DNA of 64,000 bases, from the NCBI RefSeq assembly GCF_964340395.1, contig NC_135558.1, positions 22,945,564 to 23,009,563 of the forward strand, read 5' to 3'. Of this stretch, positions 23,533 through 37,200 are shown piece after piece. The notes under the pieces are model-generated. The model was not told the DNA's origin. It saw only the letters and a program-made list of their open reading frames with translations, and ran no database searches. Numbering within the stretch: position 1 is the first letter of the stretch; each line of letters begins with the position of its first letter. The translations under genes and the position numbers were made by a program. This DNA is from Glandiceps talaboti (Eukaryota; Hemichordata; Enteropneusta; Spengelidae).

Positions 23533-23800
23533 GGTTGTCGGTGGCCGAGCGGTTAGCTCGTACGCCTCTTACCTCTGCAGTCTGGGTTCGAACCCGCCTG
23601 GTGTTGGCTGGGTTTGATTTAAAATTTAACTAGGTCTGCATGTAAGAAGGGTGATGCTCAGTTTGACCCTGCCGAACAACGCAGGTTTTCCCCGGGCACT
23701 CCGGTTTCCTCCTGCTTCTTCAACACTAGGGCACTGCTCTGCGGTGACCATTCAACAAATTTCCGAATTTATTTGGACAAATAAAGATTATTATTATTAT
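23533..23800 (+). mobile_element. tRNA-derived SINE, full-length copy 3
   Basis: The best-preserved copy: A-box-like 'gtggccgagcggttagc' near 23,541, perfect B-box 'gggttcgaaccc' at 23584-23595, a conserved body including 'ggttttccccgggcactc', and a tail 'aataaagattattattatta'. The same 12 bases, 'agtattgtatag', stand immediately on both sides (23521-23532 and 23801-23812), a likely target-site duplication. The flanks are themselves a simple repeat, so the duplication limits are approximate. The element is expected to be transcribed by RNA polymerase III. Confidence 0.85.
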
Positions 23801-23812
23801 AGTATTGTATAG

Positions 23813-24530
23813 TATATAGTATAGTATAGTATTGTATAGTATATTTTATTTGATATGAAATGAAATGTAAGAAATACATGATCTATACTCAAAAACATAC
23901 AAAAACAAGAACAAAGATAATAGATAAATGTATGTATGTGTGTGTGTGTGTGTGTGTTTGTTTGTTTGTTAATTTACACTCAACCTCAATTTGTATAATG
24001 TTTAATTGACAGTTATGACTGTAAAATGATGGGTTATAAAAAAAAAATGTAAAGGATGGGTTTAATAAAAAATACATGAGGCTCTGTTATTATTATCTTC
24101 AGTAGGTTTGCAATAATGTTTTCAGTATTGCAGAGCAAATATCAAGTACTTGTGAATGTATTATAAGAATTTATATCTGGTGCATTATGTTTTGAATTGT
24201 ATTGTATTGTATTATGTTGCTTTATTAATTGTAACTTTCCTGAGAAATCTAATTGTTATTTTTATGCAAATCATATTAATAAGTTTATGCAAATGAGCCA
24301 CTCTGGTTTCAAAACAATTCATGAAGAACATGAACACTGTTTTATACTGTTTCAAAGTTAATTCTTATATATGACCCCAGATTTCTATGCAGCATGATAG
24401 ATATGGTAAAATAAGGTAATTGTAAATTGTCAACAATACTGATTTAGGAACATAATGACATCATTTTGAGATGATACTAATTAAAGGGTTGATTCTCATA
24501 ATTACTAGTAGTTTTTAAAGGGAGATGTCT
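23813..24530. other. non-coding, simple repeats only
   Basis: (TAGTA)n and TG/TTTG tracts near 23,815-23,970, then AT-rich sequence. No gene is seen. Confidence 0.5.
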
Positions 24531-24551
24531 CTATGTGTCTGTCTGTCTGTC

Positions 24552-24586
<35 letters not shown>

Positions 24587-24990
24587 CTGTGTCATCATTT
24601 TCTTAAAAATGGTTGGCTCAATTGTACTGAAATTTGGTATGTATAGTGTTTGGGGTGATGGCTAGACCTGATTAGTGTTTGAGAGAGATCTGTTCATGTT
24701 AAATAGAGAAATTTGTATATCAATACAATCAATTAATTAAGCAATATCTCAAGACTGCATACTTCAATTTCAATCTAATTTAGTATATTTATTAAATATA
24801 ACAAAGTGCATATGTTCTATAAAGTTTGTTGATATACCTTACAGTGTTAATGTCTAATTTGCATAATTAATGATTTTCAGTAATTAGGCTATATCTTAAG
24901 ACTGCATACTTCAATTTCAATGTAATGTTCTACATATATACATAACAAAGTCCATATGCCCTATAAAGTTTATGTTTGTAAGTTTGTAAA
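24530..24990 (+). repeat. interspersed repeat with internal 146-base duplication
   Basis: Begins with (CTGT)n and (GT)n, then 'atggttggctcaattgtact'. A segment 'aagactgcatacttcaattt' followed by 'cataacaaagt.catatg' and 'ctataaagttt' occurs twice (about 24,752 and 24,898). It looks like part of a repetitive element and has no coding frame. Confidence 0.55.
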
Positions 24991-25249
24991 ATTATATTAT
25001 TTATTAATTTGTATTGTAATTATTTATTGTTGTTGAAAAAAATAAAGTTTTTGTTTGCGTTGATCTTGTTGTTATTATTACTATCACAAACAAAATTTGT
25101 TCAGTAATGTTATAGGCATAGTGAAGTGTGTGTGTATTTTGGGGTGCATAAATGTGTCGGTAGGTAGCGATATAACAATGGCTGACCACTTGATTACATT
25201 TCAACGCAAATTTGGCAACATTCAATCTTAGATTAATCACATAGATTTG

Positions 25250-26265
25250 ATGGCAACTCCGTCAGACCACTCGACGACAACTCCGTCAGACCACTTGACG
25301 ACAACTGCATCAGACCAATCGACGACAACTACATCAGACTATTTGATGACGATTACATCAGACCACTTGACGACAACTGCATCAGACCAATCGACGACAA
25401 CTACATCAGACTATTTGATGACGATTACATCAGACCACTTGACGACAACTGCATCAGACCAATCGATGACAACTACATCAGACTATTTGATGACGATTAC
25501 ATCAGACCACTTGACGACAACTGCATCAGCCCAATCGACGACAACTACATCAGACTATTTGATGACGATTACATCAGACCACTTGACGACAACTGCATCA
25601 GCCCAATCGACGACAACTACATCAGACTATTTGATGACGATTACATCAGACCACTTGACGACAACTGCATCAGACCAATCGACGACAACTACATCAGACT
25701 ATTTGATGACGATTACATCAGACCACTTGACGACAACTGCATCAGCCCAATCGACGACAACTACATCAGACTATTTGATGACGATTACATCAGACCACTT
25801 GACGACAACTGCATCAGCCCAATCGACGACAACTACATCAGACTATTTGATGACGATTACATCAGACCACTTGACGACAACTGCATCAGACCAATCGACG
25901 ACAACTACATCAGACTATTTGATGACGATTACATCAGACCACTTGACGACAACTGCATCAGCCCAATCGACGACAACTACATCAGACTATTTGATGACGA
26001 TTACATCAGACCACTTGACGACAACTGCATCAGCCCAATCGACGACAACTACATCAGACTATTTGATGACGATTACATCAGACCACTTGACGACAACTGC
26101 ATCAGACCAATCGACGACAACTACATCAGACTATTTGATGACGATTACATCAGACCACTTGACGACAACTGCATCAGACCAATCGACGACAACTACATCA
26201 GACTATTTGATGACGATTACATCAGACCATTTGACGACAACTACATCAGACCAATACACCTTTAC
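25250..26265 (+). repeat. 72-bp minisatellite (3 x 24 bp), about 14 copies, open in one frame
   Basis: Each 72-base unit is three related 24-base subunits encoding SDHLTTTA, SDQSTTTT and SDYLMTIT. An ATG at 25250 opens a frame that runs through every unit to a stop at 26327-26329, giving 359 residues rich in Ser, Thr and Asp and ending DVNENEAKRGWTMLRC. Asp/Ala and Met/Thr variants alternate between units ('gcatcagacc' versus 'gcatcagccc'). There is no signal peptide, membrane segment or known domain. A mucin-like protein cannot be excluded, but a frame kept open by a period divisible by three is the simpler reading. Confidence 0.85.
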
Positions 26266-26329
26266 GGAAAGGTACCTGGATGTTAATGAAAACGAAGCTA
26301 AAAGGGGATGGACTATGTTGCGTTGTTAG

Positions 26330-28110
26330 CAAACGTCTTCAGCAATGGTGGCAGTGAATGTACCTGTATGTGTGTGCTATTGCTCTCGATAGTGTTGAGC
26401 TTACTTCCTTCGATATCCTGGGTTCTGATCCTCACCAAGAGATCTTGGTTGATCGGTAAGTTTGATTTTTCATGTTTTATAGTCTGCTGAGTTTCTAACT
26501 TCATACTTGTCGGTGATTACATGGTGACAGTCTCACTATATAGTCTAGAGCTCAGCAAAAATATCGACCTGTTCACACGACATTGGGATGGACCATCTGT
26601 ACAACTTACAAGGCCTCACTAGAGCTAGCTTTGCATCATTCTAGCGTAAAACTGATATTGCATGAAATTACTTTATGTGTTTGGCCAGGTGGCCGGAATT
26701 ATGCAGTGCTAGTATTAGTACATTGTACAATGCTACATTGTAATAAAATGAGTATAAACTAACAAAACTGTTCCTACAGGTCAAGCAGTTGTGCTATATT
26801 AAAGAACAGTATATAGGCTAGTGATTGTGTAATGTTTCTTGATGATTTCTGATTTCTGTACGTGCAACAGGTGTTGTACACTATTAAACTGTGCACAAAT
26901 GGATTCTTCATTGTCATTAGCTGATATCGGTAAAACAAGTGTTGTACTCTAATGTATTAAATGTCGCTCTATCAAACTTTGAACAGATGAATTATGTACC
27001 TTATATGTGTAATATGATGAACAGATGGATGTGTATCATGTTTGTTTGTCCTTGATGTGACTATTTAAAGATTTTTGATAAATTCTCTGAAAAAATTATC
27101 TTCTAAAAACCAATGTTTTTAAAAAAATATTTAATGTCTGGTACATTCATTACTTCTTTCAAGGGTAAATAGTTATAAGGGGGAACTAAAAAGACACAGT
27201 GTTTGACCCAGATGTGAATAAATCATACCATTACAAAACTTGAAGTAGTGAAGTCATCACCATCATTCAAGCTCCTTGAAAGATATCAACTTCTGTCCAA
27301 GCCACCATCAGATGACAAATTTACCAGAGATTTGATAAAGTGACCATTTTTGACTCCTGGAGATATAGATGATGCCTTAGAACTGTCAGGCAAATTGTCA
27401 AATAAAATTGAGGTAAGAAGCCACATGTAAAGTAGACATTATTGTTTTCTTGTCAATGTCATGATATTAATTAATATGAATTATGAACTTCACAAAACTA
27501 TGACATCTCCCTCATTTTGGAAAATATGCTGTGTAGTGTACAATTATTATAGGTCAAATTAAATATACATGTGAATATAATGATGATTTATTTATTAAGG
27601 GTTTCTGCTGGGCATCTATGGTGAAAGGAAGAAAACACAGTGTGATGGTGGTGTATCCACAGTTTACTTTTCACAAAATCTACAGTATACACTGAACATA
27701 TCTCCTTGACACATTAGTACCATTTTTAAAGTACTCAGGCTATTGCATTCATGCTTGCTGTGTGTGTTGCATGTTGCACTTTCACTTGCTACAACAAAGA
27801 ACACAAGTGTTCATGACAAGCAATACATCCAGCCTTCTACACTGGCACTCACATTTCATTTCTATTTAATAGTTGCATCAAAATTAGATGGCCCTGTTTT
27901 ATTAGATAAATTGATAAATGAACTTGAGTTAATACTGAACAAGTTACTGAGAAGTTTACTTAACCTGAACAATATTGACATGTTTGTTTTTCAATTTGAC
28001 CCTTCCTAACAAGTAATTTTTAAAAGGCAATAAGTCGACAACTAAATCTCACTCAATATTCCAACTGTTTTCTAAATAATGTCTGCTTCCTAACAAGTAA
28101 TCCTCAATTT
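26330..28110. other. non-coding, one possible decayed exon
   Basis: Mostly unique sequence. At 27,255-27,412 a plus-strand frame reads PSFKLLERYQLLSKPPSDD, then a TGA at 27341-27343, then DIDDALELSGKLSNKIE up to a donor-like 'gag|gtaaga'. This could be a dead exon or transposon scrap, and no family is recognised. Nothing else is supported. Confidence 0.3.
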
Positions 28111-29940
28111 GGGACTCAAAGAAGGGGGGGGGGTCATAATTTTTTACGAGGCGAATAAGCGTGGGGGGGGGGGGGGGGGGTTCACCTTGTTTTCAACTAA
28201 AACAAAACTGTGAGCCATGCTCCTGTACATGTACTTCAATGTCCATACATTTAAATATCATAACTAAGCCAAAGCCCCTAAGCTCACACAGCTGGGTAGA
28301 TTCATTTGTGACCAGCTGCCTCACAATGATATCATAGATAGCGCCCTTGGCGTGGCGATTGCACATTGTACATACATGTAGAACTTGCATGCGTAGTCAT
28401 TGTACCACAATGCATCCTTGGGTAAAACCACCAAAAACACATCGCTTAGTGTATAGGACATGCATGCGTACTAGTCATTGAGCCACTATGCTGTCGCTTG
28501 TGGGCGCTGTGCAAGCTATTAAACAAAAAATGTAAGTGCATAAAATAAACCATAAACAAACAGCTATAAATATACATTCAAATATAACATGAACTCTTTC
28601 TCTTGATACATCCAATACATATGGTATGGCATCACAACACTGCATCATGGCCACCTTTAAGGAAGTCCTTGGGGTTTTCCCCCTGGCAGATATGGAGTTT
28701 TTTGCTTGAGATACTAAGGCAATGTTTAGGTTATTCATAACCTTTGAGGTAATATTTCCAAGCTTCGAAAAGTTAACCTAAATGTACGTTTGAGTTTCCT
28801 ATATCACATAAAATAGACATGTAACATTAGTATTGGGGCATTAATATATGTATAATAAAGTCACCGGTATGTTAGAGAACTTTAGGTGGTCATACCTAGT
28901 GTATAATAGAAACTGGAATCTGATGAGATGTGGTGATTTGTAGTGTCAATAACATGACGAGTAGAACAATTTAGATTATATTAAACTTCATTTATAAACT
29001 ATCTATGAAAATTGCCATTACGAAACCTTCAAGTCACAAGTTCACTTTTGCCCCAAACTGCAATATAAGTGAAGCATTGATTGTGAAACAGCCAAGCATT
29101 TACATGACATGTTCTGTAACTAGTGTGGTAGCTAGGTAATACATGTATATGTATATGTATAGTTATGTTTGAACTAATAAGTAATATTAAAGAAGTCATG
29201 TAAGAAACAGGGACAAGAACAAATATTGACATGTACCACATTTCAGACAAGACTATGTGCCATTGTAGAAAGTATTTTTTCCTTCCATCACAATTTAAAA
29301 CACAATGACCCCCCCCCCCCATCCCCAATTTTCAAAACAGCATGACCCCCCCCCCCTACTGCCAATTTCAAAAACAGGGTGACCCCCCTACCAATCCACC
29401 CCCCCGGCTGAAGAAACTGACCGGTCCCTTATGTGTGACAGTTATTGACATGGGTTTACAAGTATATTAACTCCATTTATAATACTGTACTTGATAATTA
29501 GCTGAATTAATAAATATTAATAGTTCACTCAATCTAAGAGATATCCTAGAACTTTTGGTTACTAAACCATGAATATTTTGTACGTCTGTGAACAGACAAT
29601 CATACTTTTCATAGGGTTCCTATCTAAAGAGCTTTATACATGTGAAGCAATGGATTTGGGATAGCAATTTACCAGATTAACTTAAAATTACTGAAAATGT
29701 AACATGTAAAATTAACTATGCAGTGTGTGGTATTATGCTTTGAGAATAGAGTGTCTTTTGCAAGAACAAAAAGAGTGTTTCTTGTCATTGTGTTTTTTTA
29801 TTTGTCAAAGGGGGAGGGGGTTGGATTGTTTTGTGAATGAATTGCAGGGGGGGGGGGGTTCACTATTTTTAAGTACAACATGAACAAAAAGTCACCGGCC
29901 CACCCCCGGCCATAAAAACTGATCACTCCCTTATATGATG
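28110..29940. repeat. region with several poly-G/poly-C tracts and a repeated motif
   Basis: G tracts occur near 28,123, 28,162 and 29,848, and C tracts near 29,308, 29,346 and 29,399. Those near 29,380-29,440 and 29,880-29,935 are followed by related text: 'ccggctgaagaaactgaccg' then 'gtccctta', against 'ccggccataaaaactgatca' then 'ctccctta'. These look like ends of one interspersed repeat family. No gene is recognised. Confidence 0.5.
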
Positions 29941-30181
29941 CATTAGCCATTTAGAACAAAAAATATGGAATATATACTGTTGTTGTTTTACATCACGACA
30001 ATGCACATCTATGTCACAACAATGTACATCTACATCACTGATTCTGTTGTGTTTGAAATACATGACATTATTGTATTCGTCAAATGTTCAAAATTGCCAT
30101 TATACTTTCCATGATTTTTCTTTGGTGGTACTTGCACTGATATAATTACAGTTATTCTCCAATATTTTCTTCATTCAGCCA

Positions 30182-30264
30182 GAAAATATTCGTGACCTAA
30201 GGGTAACTCACTACGAGTCTATCAACTCATAGTGACAAAGACACCTTGGGTCATTCTTATTTTC
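30182..30264. repeat. palindromic fold-back element, 83 bases
   Basis: The arms pair from 'gaaaat' at 30182 with 'attttc' ending at 30264, then 'tgacctaagg' with 'ccttgggtca', then 'tcactacgagt' with 'actcatagtga', around a loop near 30,219-30,224. Mismatches are few and some are G-U compatible. The shape fits a small MITE remnant. A hairpin RNA is possible, but nothing shows expression. Confidence 0.6.
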
Positions 30265-30299
30265 CTTGGGACGATATTACAAGTAAGTCTTGAGTTCAA

Positions 30300-31270
30300 A
30301 CATGATACTGTGCAGGGTGTATCTGATATTACAAGTAAGTCATTAGTTGAAATGAATGAAGTTCATTTATTGGGCCTGTGTTATACCAATCATGTGATCA
30401 TATTATAGTTACTAGTATTTGTACATATCAGACTCTCCTACACAAAATAAGATAGATACAAACCAAAACTTTGTGTTGTAACATGGTGTTATTAAGCTAT
30501 CAATGAATTGATGTAATTACACTCACAGTAGTGTGGCAGTGATGATATGAAGTCTTCCTCAAGTGACCACACATTCAACCTCATTCAGTGTTTACACTAT
30601 CTTGATTACAGGGTGATTGTATCCATATAACCAAGCACAGTTATCACACACTTGTGTAATCTAGATGAAGTACATGTAACAATATAATAGTTTTAGGTTG
30701 TAGCTATCTTAGTTTGCCTACAGCCTGATTTTCATAGTAGTACATCAACAATAGTTTTAGTTTGTAGCTATCTTAGTTTGCCTATAGCTTGATTTGTTAT
30801 TGAAAGAATGAAATTTTTCCATCAAAATTTGGTTACACTTGCCAAAATGTAGTTCAGCAATTGCATTGACGCCAGACCCCATCCCCGAAACATCCCACAT
30901 TAGCTTGATTTCCATAGTAGTAGTGTCTATGGCAAACTTATTCCCATTACAGTAAAGTTAATCATTCAACAAATAGTTACAATAGATTTTTATTTTGTTT
31001 ACAGCAAGGCCACCTCCTATCAAAAATTAAATAAAATATCATTTGGACAATGCTGAGGAAAGTGAATATAAAGATGATGATTTTATTGACAATGGACATA
31101 AAAGAAATATTTTGTTATGACAAGTAAACTTGAAGATTTTAATTAAGAGAAATTATTTCTTTATTTTTATGAAAAAAATGAAAATAGTTATTAGATTCTA
31201 CGTTCAAACAGTACAGTGGACTTTGTGAATAATTCACAGAATTTATTCTTCACCAACTAGCTGTATGCCA
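30300..31270. other. non-coding, nothing firm
   Basis: AT-rich sequence. The phrase 'tttagtttgtagctatctta' followed by 'gtttgcctatag' recurs twice (about 30,690 and 30,755). No supported coding frame. Confidence 0.4.
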
Positions 31271-31271
31271 A

Positions 31272-34200
31272 ATACTTATGTATACCTTTGCATTCTATAA
31301 TACCGAGTCCTTAACTATTGGTCACCTACATTGTATTATATATACCATTGCAATCTATCATACCGAGTCTTCAACTTTTGGTCACCTACATTTTATTATG
31401 TGAACCATTGCAATCTATCCTACCAAGTCCTCAACTATTGGTCATCTACATTGTATTTAATATATACCATTGCAATTTATCATACCAAGTCCTCGTATAT
31501 TGTTCACCTACATTGTATTATGTATACCTTTGCAATCTATCCTACCAAGTCCTCAACTATTGGTCACCTACATTGTATTATGTATACAATTGCAATCTAT
31601 CCTACCAAGTCCTCAACTTTTGGTCAACTACATTGCATTATGTATACCTTTGCAATCTATCCTACCAAGTCCTCAACCATTGGTCACCTACATTGTATTA
31701 TGAATCCCATTGCGATCTATCACACCGACTCCTCAACTATTGGTCACCTACATTGTATTATGGATACATTTGCAATCTATCCTACAAAGTCATCAACTAT
31801 TGGTCACCTACACTGTATTATGAATACCATTGCCATCTCTCATACTGACTCCTCAACTATTGGTCACCTACATTGTATTATGTATACATTTGCAATCTAT
31901 CCTACCAAGTCCTCAACTTTTGGTCACCTATATTGTATTATGTATACCGTTGCAATCTATCTTACCAAGTCCTCAACTATTGGTCACCTACATTGTATTA
32001 TGTATACCATTGCAATCTCTCCTATCAAGTCCTCAACTGTTGGTCACCTACATTGTATTATGTATACCATTGCAATCTCTCCTACCAAGTCATCAACTAT
32101 TGGTCACCTACATTGTATTATGAATCCCATTGCCATCTCTCATACTGACTCCTCAACTATTGGTCACCTACATTGTATTATGTATACATTTGCAATCTAT
32201 CTTACCAAGTCCTCAACTTTTGGTCACCTATATTGTATTATGTATACCATTGCAATCTCTCCTATCAAGTCCTCAACTGTTGGTCACCTACATTTTATTA
32301 TGTATACCATTGCCATCTCTCATACTGACTCCTCAACTTTTGGTCACCTATATTGTATTATGTATACATTTGCAATCTATCCTAGAAAGTCCTCAACTAT
32401 TGGTCACCTAAATTGCATTATGAATACCATTGCCATCTCTCATACGAAGTCCTCAGCTATTGCTCCCCTACACTGTATTATGTATACCATTGCAATCTAT
32501 CATACCAAGTCCTCAACTTTTGGTCAGCTTCATTGTATTATGTATACCATTGCAATCTATCATACCAAGTCCTCAACCTTTGGTCAGCTTCATTGTATTA
32601 TGTATACCATTGTAATCTATCCTACCAAGTCCTCAACTATTGGTCACCTACATTGTATTATGTATACCGTTTCAATCTATCCTACCAAGCCATCAACTAT
32701 TGGTCACCTACATTGTATTATGTATACCTTTGCAATCTATCATACCAAGTCCTCAAATATTGGTCACCTACACTGTATTATGTATACCATTACAATCTAT
32801 CATACCGAGTCCTCATCTATTAGTCACCTACAATGTATTATGTATACCATTACAATCTATCATACCGAGTCCTCAACTATATATTAGTCACCTACAATGT
32901 ATTATGTATACCATTTCCATCTATCTTAGCACGTCCTTAACTATTGGTCACCTACATTGTACAATGTATACGATTGATATCTCTCATACCAAGTCCTCAA
33001 ATATTGGTCACCTACATTGTATTATGTATACCATTACATTCTATCACACCGACTCCATAACTATTGGTCACCTACATTGTATTATGTATACCATTGCAAT
33101 CTATCCTACCAAGTCCTCAACTTTTGGTCACCTAAATTGCATTATGAATACCATTGCCATCTCTCATACGAAGTCCTCAGCTATTGCTCCCCTACATTGT
33201 ATTATGTATACCATTGCAATCTATCATACCAAGTCCTCAACTTTTGGTCAGCTTCATTGTATTATGTATACCATTGCAATCTATCCTACCAAGTCCTCAA
33301 CTTTTGGTCACCTAAATTGCATTACGAATACCATTGCCATCTCTCATACGAAGTCCTCAGCTATTGCTCCCCTACATTGTATTATGTATACCATTGCAAT
33401 CTATCATACCAAGTCCTCAACTTTTGGTCAGCTTCATTGTATTATGTATACCATTGCGATCTATCCTACCAAGTCCTCAACTATTGGTCACCTAAATTGC
33501 ATTATGAATACCATTGCAATCTATCCTACCAAGTCCTCAACTTTTGGTCAACTACATTGTACTATGTATACCATTGTAATCTATCTTACCACGTCCTCAA
33601 CTATTGGTCACCTAAATTGCATTATGAATACCATTGCCATCTCTCATACGAAGTCCTCAGCTATTGCTCCCCAACATTGTATTATGTATACCATTGCAAT
33701 CTATCATACCAAGTCCTCAACTTTTGGTCTGCTTCATTGTATTATGTATACCATTGTAATCTATCCTACCAAGTCCTCAACTATTGGTCACCTACATTGT
33801 ATTATGTATACCTTTTCAATCTATCCTACCAAGCCATCAACTATTGGTCACCTACATTGTATTATGTATACCTTTGCAATCTATCATACAAGTCCTCAAC
33901 TATTGGTCACCTACACTGTATTATGTATACCATTACAATCTATCATACCGAGTCCTCATCTATTAGTCACCTACAATGTATGATGTATACCATTACAATC
34001 TATCATACCGAGTCCTCAACTATAAGTCACCTACAATGTATTATGTATACCATTTCCATCTATCTTAGCACGTCCTTAACTATTGGTCACCTACATTGTA
34101 CAATGTATACGATTGATATCTCTCATACCAAGTCCTCAAATATTGGTCACCTACATTGTATTATGTATACCATTACATTCTATCACACCGACTCCATAAC

Positions 34201-37200
34201 TATTGGTCACCTACATTGTATTATGTATACCATTGCAATCTATCCTACCACGTCCTCAACTATTCTTCACCTACATTGTATTATATACCATTGCAATCTA
34301 TCCTACCAAGTCCTCAACTATTGGTCACCGACATTGTGTTATGTATACCATTGCAATCAATCCTACAAAGTCACCTAAATTGTATTATGAATACCATTGC
34401 AATCTATCATGCCAAGTCCTCAACTATTGGTCACATACATTGTATTATGTATACCAATGCCATCTCTCATACCTAGTCCTCAACTATTGGTCACCTATAT
34501 TGTATTATGTGAACCATTGCAATCTATCCTACCAAGCCCTCAACTATTGGTCATCTACATTGTATTATGTATACCATTGCAATCTATCCTACCAAGTCCT
34601 CAACTATTGGTCACCTAAATTGCATTATGAATACCATTGCCATCTCTCATACGAAGTCCTCAGCTATTGCTCCCCTACATTGTATTATGTATACCATTGC
34701 AATCTATCATACCAAGTCCTCAACTTTTGGTCAGCTTCATTGTATTATGTATACCTTTGCAATCTATCATACCGAGTCCTCAACTATTGGTCACCTACAC
34801 TGTATTATGTATACCATTGCAATCTATCCTACCAAGTCATCAACTATTGGTCACCTACACTGTATTATGTATACCATTGCAATCTATCATACCAAGTCCT
34901 CAACTTTTGGTCACTTACATTGTATTCTGTATACCTTTGCAATCTATCCTACCAAGTCCTCAACTATTGGTCACCTATATTGTATTATGAATACCTTTGC
35001 AATCTCTCATACCAAATCCTCAACTATTGGTCACCTATATTGTATTATGTGAACCATTGCAATCTATCCTACCAAGTCCTCAACTATTGGTCATCTACAT
35101 TGTGTTATGTATACCATTGCAATCTATCCTACCACGTCCTCAACTATTGGTCACCTACATTGTATTATGTATACCTTTGCAATCTATCCTACCACGTCCT
35201 CGACTATTGGTCACCTACATTGTATTATGTATACCTTTGCAATCTATCCTACCACGTCCTCGACTATTGGTCACCTACATTGTATTATAAATACCATTGC
35301 AATCTATCCTACCAAGTCATCACTTATTGGTCATCTACATTGTATTATGTATACCATTGCAATCTATCCTACCACGTCCTCGACTATTGGTCACCTACAT
35401 TGTATTATGTATACCATTGCAATCTATCCTACCAAGTCCTCAACTATTAGTCTCCTACATTGTATTATGTATACCATTGAAATCTCTCATACCAAGTCCT
35501 CAGCCATTGGTCACCTACATTGTATTATGTATACCATTACAATCTATCACACCGACTCCTTAACTATTGGTCACCTACATATATGTAGTATTGTGTATAC
35601 CTTTGCAATCTATCCTACCAAGTCCTCAACTATTGTTCACCTACATTGTATTATGTATACCATTGCAATCTATCATTCCAAGTCCTCAGCCATTGGTCAC
35701 CTACATTGTATTATGAATTCCATTACCATTTCTCATACTGAAACCTCAACTATTGTATTATGTATACCATTGCAATTTATCCTACCAAGTCCTCAACTTT
35801 TGGTCAACTTCATTGCATTATGTATACCTTTGCAATTTATCCTACCAAGTCCTCAACTTTTGGTCACCTACATTGTATCATGTATACCATTGCAATCTAT
35901 CACACCGACTCCTCAACTATCGGTCACCTACATATATGTAGTATAGTGTATACCTTTGTAATCTATCATTCTGAGTCCTCAGCTATTGGTCACCTACATT
36001 GTATTATGTATACCATTACATTCTAGCACGTCGACTCCTTAACTATTGGTCACCTACACTATATTATGTATAACATTGCAATGTATCATACCGAGTCCTC
36101 AGCTATTGGTCACCTACATTGTATTATGTATACCATTACAATCTATCACACCGACTCCTTAACTATTGGTCACATGCATTGTATTATGTATACATTTGCA
36201 ATCTATCCTACCACCTCCTCAACTATTGGTCACCTACATTGTATTATGTATACCTTTGCAATCTATCCTAGCAAGTCCTCAACTTTTGGTCAACTACATT
36301 GTATTATGTATACCTTTGCAATCTATCCTACAAGTCATCCACTATTGGTCATCTACATTGTATTATGAAGATCATTGCCATCTATCATACCGACTCCTCA
36401 TCTATTGGTCATGTACATTGTATTATGTATACCATTACACTGTCTCCTACCAAGTCATCAATTATCGGTCATGTACATTGTATTATAAATACCATTGCCA
36501 TCTCTCATACGTAATTCTGGTTACCTACATATATGTAGCATTGTGTATACCATTGCAATCTATCTTACCACGTCCTCAACTATTAGTCACCTACATTGTA
36601 TTATTTATACCATCACAATCTATCCTACCAAGTCCTCAACTATTGGTCACCTACATTGCATTATGAATACCATTACCATTCCTCATACCGACTCCTCAAC
36701 TATTAGTCACCTACATTGTATTATGTATACCATTGCCATCTATCTTACCAAGTCCTTAAATATTGGTCACCAACATTGTATTATGTATACCATTCCAATC
36801 TATTCTACCAAGTCCTCAACTATTGGTCCCCTACATTGTATTATGTATACCTTTGCAATCTATCCTACCAAGTCCTCAACTATTGGTCACCTACATTGCA
36901 TTATGAATACCATTGCCATCTCTCATACTGATTCTTGAACTATTGGTCACCTACGTTGTATTATGAATACCATTGCCATCTCTCATACTGACTCCTCAAC
37001 TATTAGTCACCTACATTGTATTATTTATACCATCGCAATCTATCCTACCAAGTCCTCAACTATTGGTCACCTACATTGCATTATGAATACCATTGCAATC
37101 TATCCTACCAAGTCCTCAACTATTGGTCACCTACATTGTATTATGTATACCTTTGCAATCTATCCTACCAAGCCATCAACTATTGGTCACCTACATTGTA

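Noticed and set aside
31331-32887. 518-codon and similar frames (up to 579 codons) across the 60-bp satellite as genes
   Set aside because: No start context, domain or non-repeat portion. Frames overlap each other in different phases and break at single-base indels.
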